A DNA stretch of 24,749 nt. Source: Deltaproteobacteria bacterium (GTDB lineage: Bacteria > Myxococcota_A > Polyangia > Polyangiales > Houyiibacteriaceae). A program made the position numbers and the translations under genes. Position 1 is the stretch's first letter. Each line of letters opens with the position of its first letter. The notes beneath the pieces are model-generated. The model searched no databases and was not told the origin of the DNA. It saw only the letters and a list, made by a program, of their open reading frames with translations. The DNA lies in NCBI GenBank assembly GCA_019309605.1, contig JAFDFW010000037.1:1-24749 (forward strand), written 5' to 3'. Below, piece by piece: positions 23,271 through 24,749 of the stretch.

Positions 23271-23447
23271 CACCCCGAAACCAAACAACATCTCCATCAA
23301 AGATCGCAGCGACGATCATTGAGCCTTCTGTCAGCGAACCCGTAGGCAGAGACGCCGCCAACCGATATCGTAAAGGCAGCCGCTGCGATCTTTCGCTGAG
23401 AAGCGCTGTAATCTTAGTGGGTTGAGAGGGGGGAGAGTGTCCCCTAG
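23244..23447. repeat. Nested inverted repeats spanning the ends of two convergent genes
   Basis: The outer arms at 23244-23266 (begins CTAGGGGGACACTCTCCCCC) and 23426-23447 (ends GAGTGTCCCCTAG) are complementary over 22 bases with one indel. The inner arms AAAGATCGCAGCG (23299-23311) and CGCTGCGATCTTT (23381-23393) are perfectly complementary, and ACGAT/ATCGT can extend the inner stem past a bulge. The outer arms contain the last codons of the DUF2063 gene and the stop of the acyl-CoA dehydrogenase gene. It may be a bidirectional terminator, a structured RNA or a small palindromic insertion. The inner 23271-23443 holds no gene. Confidence 0.8.
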
Positions 23448-24589
23448 TAGCCTTCGGTTTTGCTTATTATTTCGTTCATTATTTCGCGGGTGCCTCCGCC
23501 TATGGGGTAGAGGCGGGCGTCGCGGTAGAGGCGTTCTACGACGTATTCTCTCATGTAGCCGTAGCCGCCGTGGATTTGGACGGCTTGATCACAGACACTC
23601 GAGCACATGTCGCTGGCCGCGTTCTTGGCCATCGCGGCCATCGATGGGGTTTGTTCTCCGTTGAGAAAGCGTGTGATGCACTCGCCGGTGAGGGCACGGG
23701 CGGCGGCGATCTGCGTCGCCATGTCGGCGAGCTTGTGGCGGACCACTTGGAATCCCGAGAGCGACTTGCCGAATGCGTGGCGCTGCTTGGCGTACTCGAC
23801 CGACTCTCGGTAGGCGAGCTCAGCGATCGCGACGCATTGGCCCGCGAGCATGAGGCGCTCGGCGACGAAGTTGGCCATGATCATCAGGAAACCGGCGCCT
23901 TCTTGGCCGATGAGGTTTTCAGCGGGAACGCAGCAATCTTCGAACGCTAGCTCGGCGGTGTCGCTCGCCCACCAACCCGTCTTCTTGAGCTTGCTTGCTA
24001 CGCTGAAACCCGAAGTGTCGCTGTCGATGATCAGCATCGATATTCCGCCGCGCCCCTCGCCACCGGTACGCACCGCGGTCGTAATGAAATCTGCTCGCGT
24101 GCCCGACGTGATGAACGTTTTGGCCCCGTTCACTATGTAGCGGTCGCCGTCGCGGACGGCCTTGGTCTGCACGGCGGCCACATCACTACCGCCGCCGGGC
24201 TCGGTGATGCCAAGTGCGGACACCTTCTCCCCGGTGAGCGTGGGTCGAACGTAACGCGCCTTCTGTGCCTCGGTTCCAAACTTCACGATCGGCGGAAGCG
24301 CGATCCCGTGGCTCCCTAGGCCCACGCAGGTGCCCACCGACTTCCCGCCAAGCACCATCTCTTCGGCGGCCACGAGTACGTGGCTCAGGTCCCCGCCGTC
24401 ACCGCCGACCTCTTCTGGGTAGCCAGTGGCGAGGAAGCCCGCCTCAGCGGACTGCTGATAGAGCTCCCGAGGGAACTCGTTGGCCTCTTCCCAAGCATGC
24501 GCATTCGGCGCGATCGCGGAGGTCGCGAAACGCCGCACTTGGTCACGCAGCGCGCGATGCTCGTCCGTCTCGAATAGGTAGCCGTTCAT
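23444..24589 (-). CDS. Acyl-CoA dehydrogenase
   Basis: This 381-residue FAD enzyme should introduce an alpha-beta double bond into an acyl-CoA. The family blocks are in order: N-terminal helical domain, ALGITEPGGGSDVA (125-138), YIVNGAKTFITSG (151-163), KTGWWASDTAELAFEDCCVP, QRHAFGKSLSGFQ, QIHGGYGYMREY and IGGGTREIMNEII at the C-terminus. The usual short-chain catalytic Glu (YEGT) is replaced by GGGT. Instead Glu244 in FVAERLML sits where isovaleryl- and long-chain enzymes place theirs, so a branched or long-chain substrate is more likely. It stands alone and converges with the MNIO cassette. The last ~15 codons are unusually A/T-rich. The start at 24589 has AGGG about six bases upstream. Confidence 0.93.
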   Translation of the reverse strand: MNGYLFETDEHRALRDQVRRFATSAIAPNAHAWEEANEFPRELYQQSAEAGFLATGYPEEVGGDGGDLSHVLVAAEEMVLGGKSVGTCVGLGSHGIALPPIVKFGTEAQKARYVRPTLTGEKVSALGITEPGGGSDVAAVQTKAVRDGDRYIVNGAKTFITSGTRADFITTAVRTGGEGRGGISMLIIDSDTSGFSVASKLKKTGWWASDTAELAFEDCCVPAENLIGQEGAGFLMIMANFVAERLMLAGQCVAIAELAYRESVEYAKQRHAFGKSLSGFQVVRHKLADMATQIAAARALTGECITRFLNGEQTPSMAAMAKNAASDMCSSVCDQAVQIHGGYGYMREYVVERLYRDARLYPIGGGTREIMNEIISKTEGY

Positions 24590-24704
24590 GGCCCTGCCCT
24601 GGCGACTCTACACGGCAAGCGCGTCGTGAGTCAGACGAATTGCGGACCGGCCAGTCGAAAGGTCGGAAAGGTTGACCGAGGAGCCTTCGACTCCCCGGCC
24701 CTAC

Positions 24705-24749
24705 TCACTCTTCCGATGCAGCGGCAGCAACGGGCTCCGGCTCTAGAAT
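24705..24749 (-). CDS. Possible C-terminal end of a gene continuing off the right edge
   Basis: A minus-strand frame open to the edge ends at a TGA (24707-24705) and reads ILEPEPVAAAASEE, an acidic Ala-rich tail of the kind seen at protein C-termini. Only 14 codons are visible, so this is tentative. A small imperfect hairpin (GGAG/CTCC around a CTTCG-containing loop) lies just beyond, near 24680-24695. The remaining 24590-24704 shows nothing else. Confidence 0.3.
   Translation of the reverse strand: MLEPEPVAAAASEE

Noticed and set aside
23271..23443. Transposase or small ORF inside the nested inverted repeat
   Set aside because: No reading frame of meaningful length exists there, so if the element is mobile it is non-autonomous.

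Overview
The window is high-GC DNA with few long non-coding gaps. It is rich in exported lipoproteins: Cys-rich ones, PQQ-type beta-propellers and calcium-loop proteins. This style, together with weak Shine-Dalgarno sites and a GldA/F/G-like ABC cluster next to a DUF4340 protein, points to a Myxococcota or other former deltaproteobacterial genome. That placement is inferred from gene content only; no rRNA or tRNA gene is visible.

Layout. (1) 1-3026, minus strand: a DUF58 protein followed by a transglutaminase-like TgpA-type membrane protein that runs off the left edge. (2) 3146-7626, plus strand: a four-gene operon of ABC ATPase, ABC-2 permease, GldG-like auxiliary protein and DUF4340 protein, probably one envelope transporter. 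(3) 7631-8026, minus: a small DUF423 membrane protein. (4) 8141-11071, plus: 2-oxoglutarate dehydrogenase E1 (sucA) without an adjacent E2 gene. (5) 11072-11420: a repeat-rich gap with two inverted-repeat structures, a short tandem repeat and a terminator. (6) 11421-11834, minus: Hsp20. (7) 12006-16815, plus: a run of exported or membrane proteins, comprising a broken lipoprotein, a rhomboid-like protein without its catalytic residues, a Cys-rich lipoprotein, a large lipoprotein and a PQQ-propeller lipoprotein. (8) 16821-20648, plus: RNase R, with an apparent single-base frameshift near its start, overlapping a pyrimidine-nucleoside/thymidine phosphorylase. (9) 20626-21084, minus: a small lipoprotein. 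(10) 21350-23270, plus: the most interesting locus. (11) 23444-24589, minus: an acyl-CoA dehydrogenase.

The stand-out system is 21350-23270. It encodes an 86-residue exported peptide, a DUF692 multinuclear non-haem iron oxidase (MNIO) and a DUF2063 partner, which is the minimal gene set of bufferin/HvfA-type ribosomally made, post-translationally modified peptides. The peptide ends in four E-x-x-C-[G/S] pentads in strict five-residue register, resembling the EGKCG repeats of HvfA, but carries a lipoprotein-like signal. A strong intrinsic terminator lies between the peptide gene and the enzyme genes, which should make precursor transcripts exceed enzyme transcripts. A 9-bp inverted repeat sits directly on the precursor's ribosome-binding site. 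Copper handling is the likely role by family analogy, not shown here.

At least two genes (RNase R and a lipoprotein) need a one-base shift to read through, and the DUF58/TgpA junction overlaps unusually far. Either the assembly carries indels or some of these genes are really broken.
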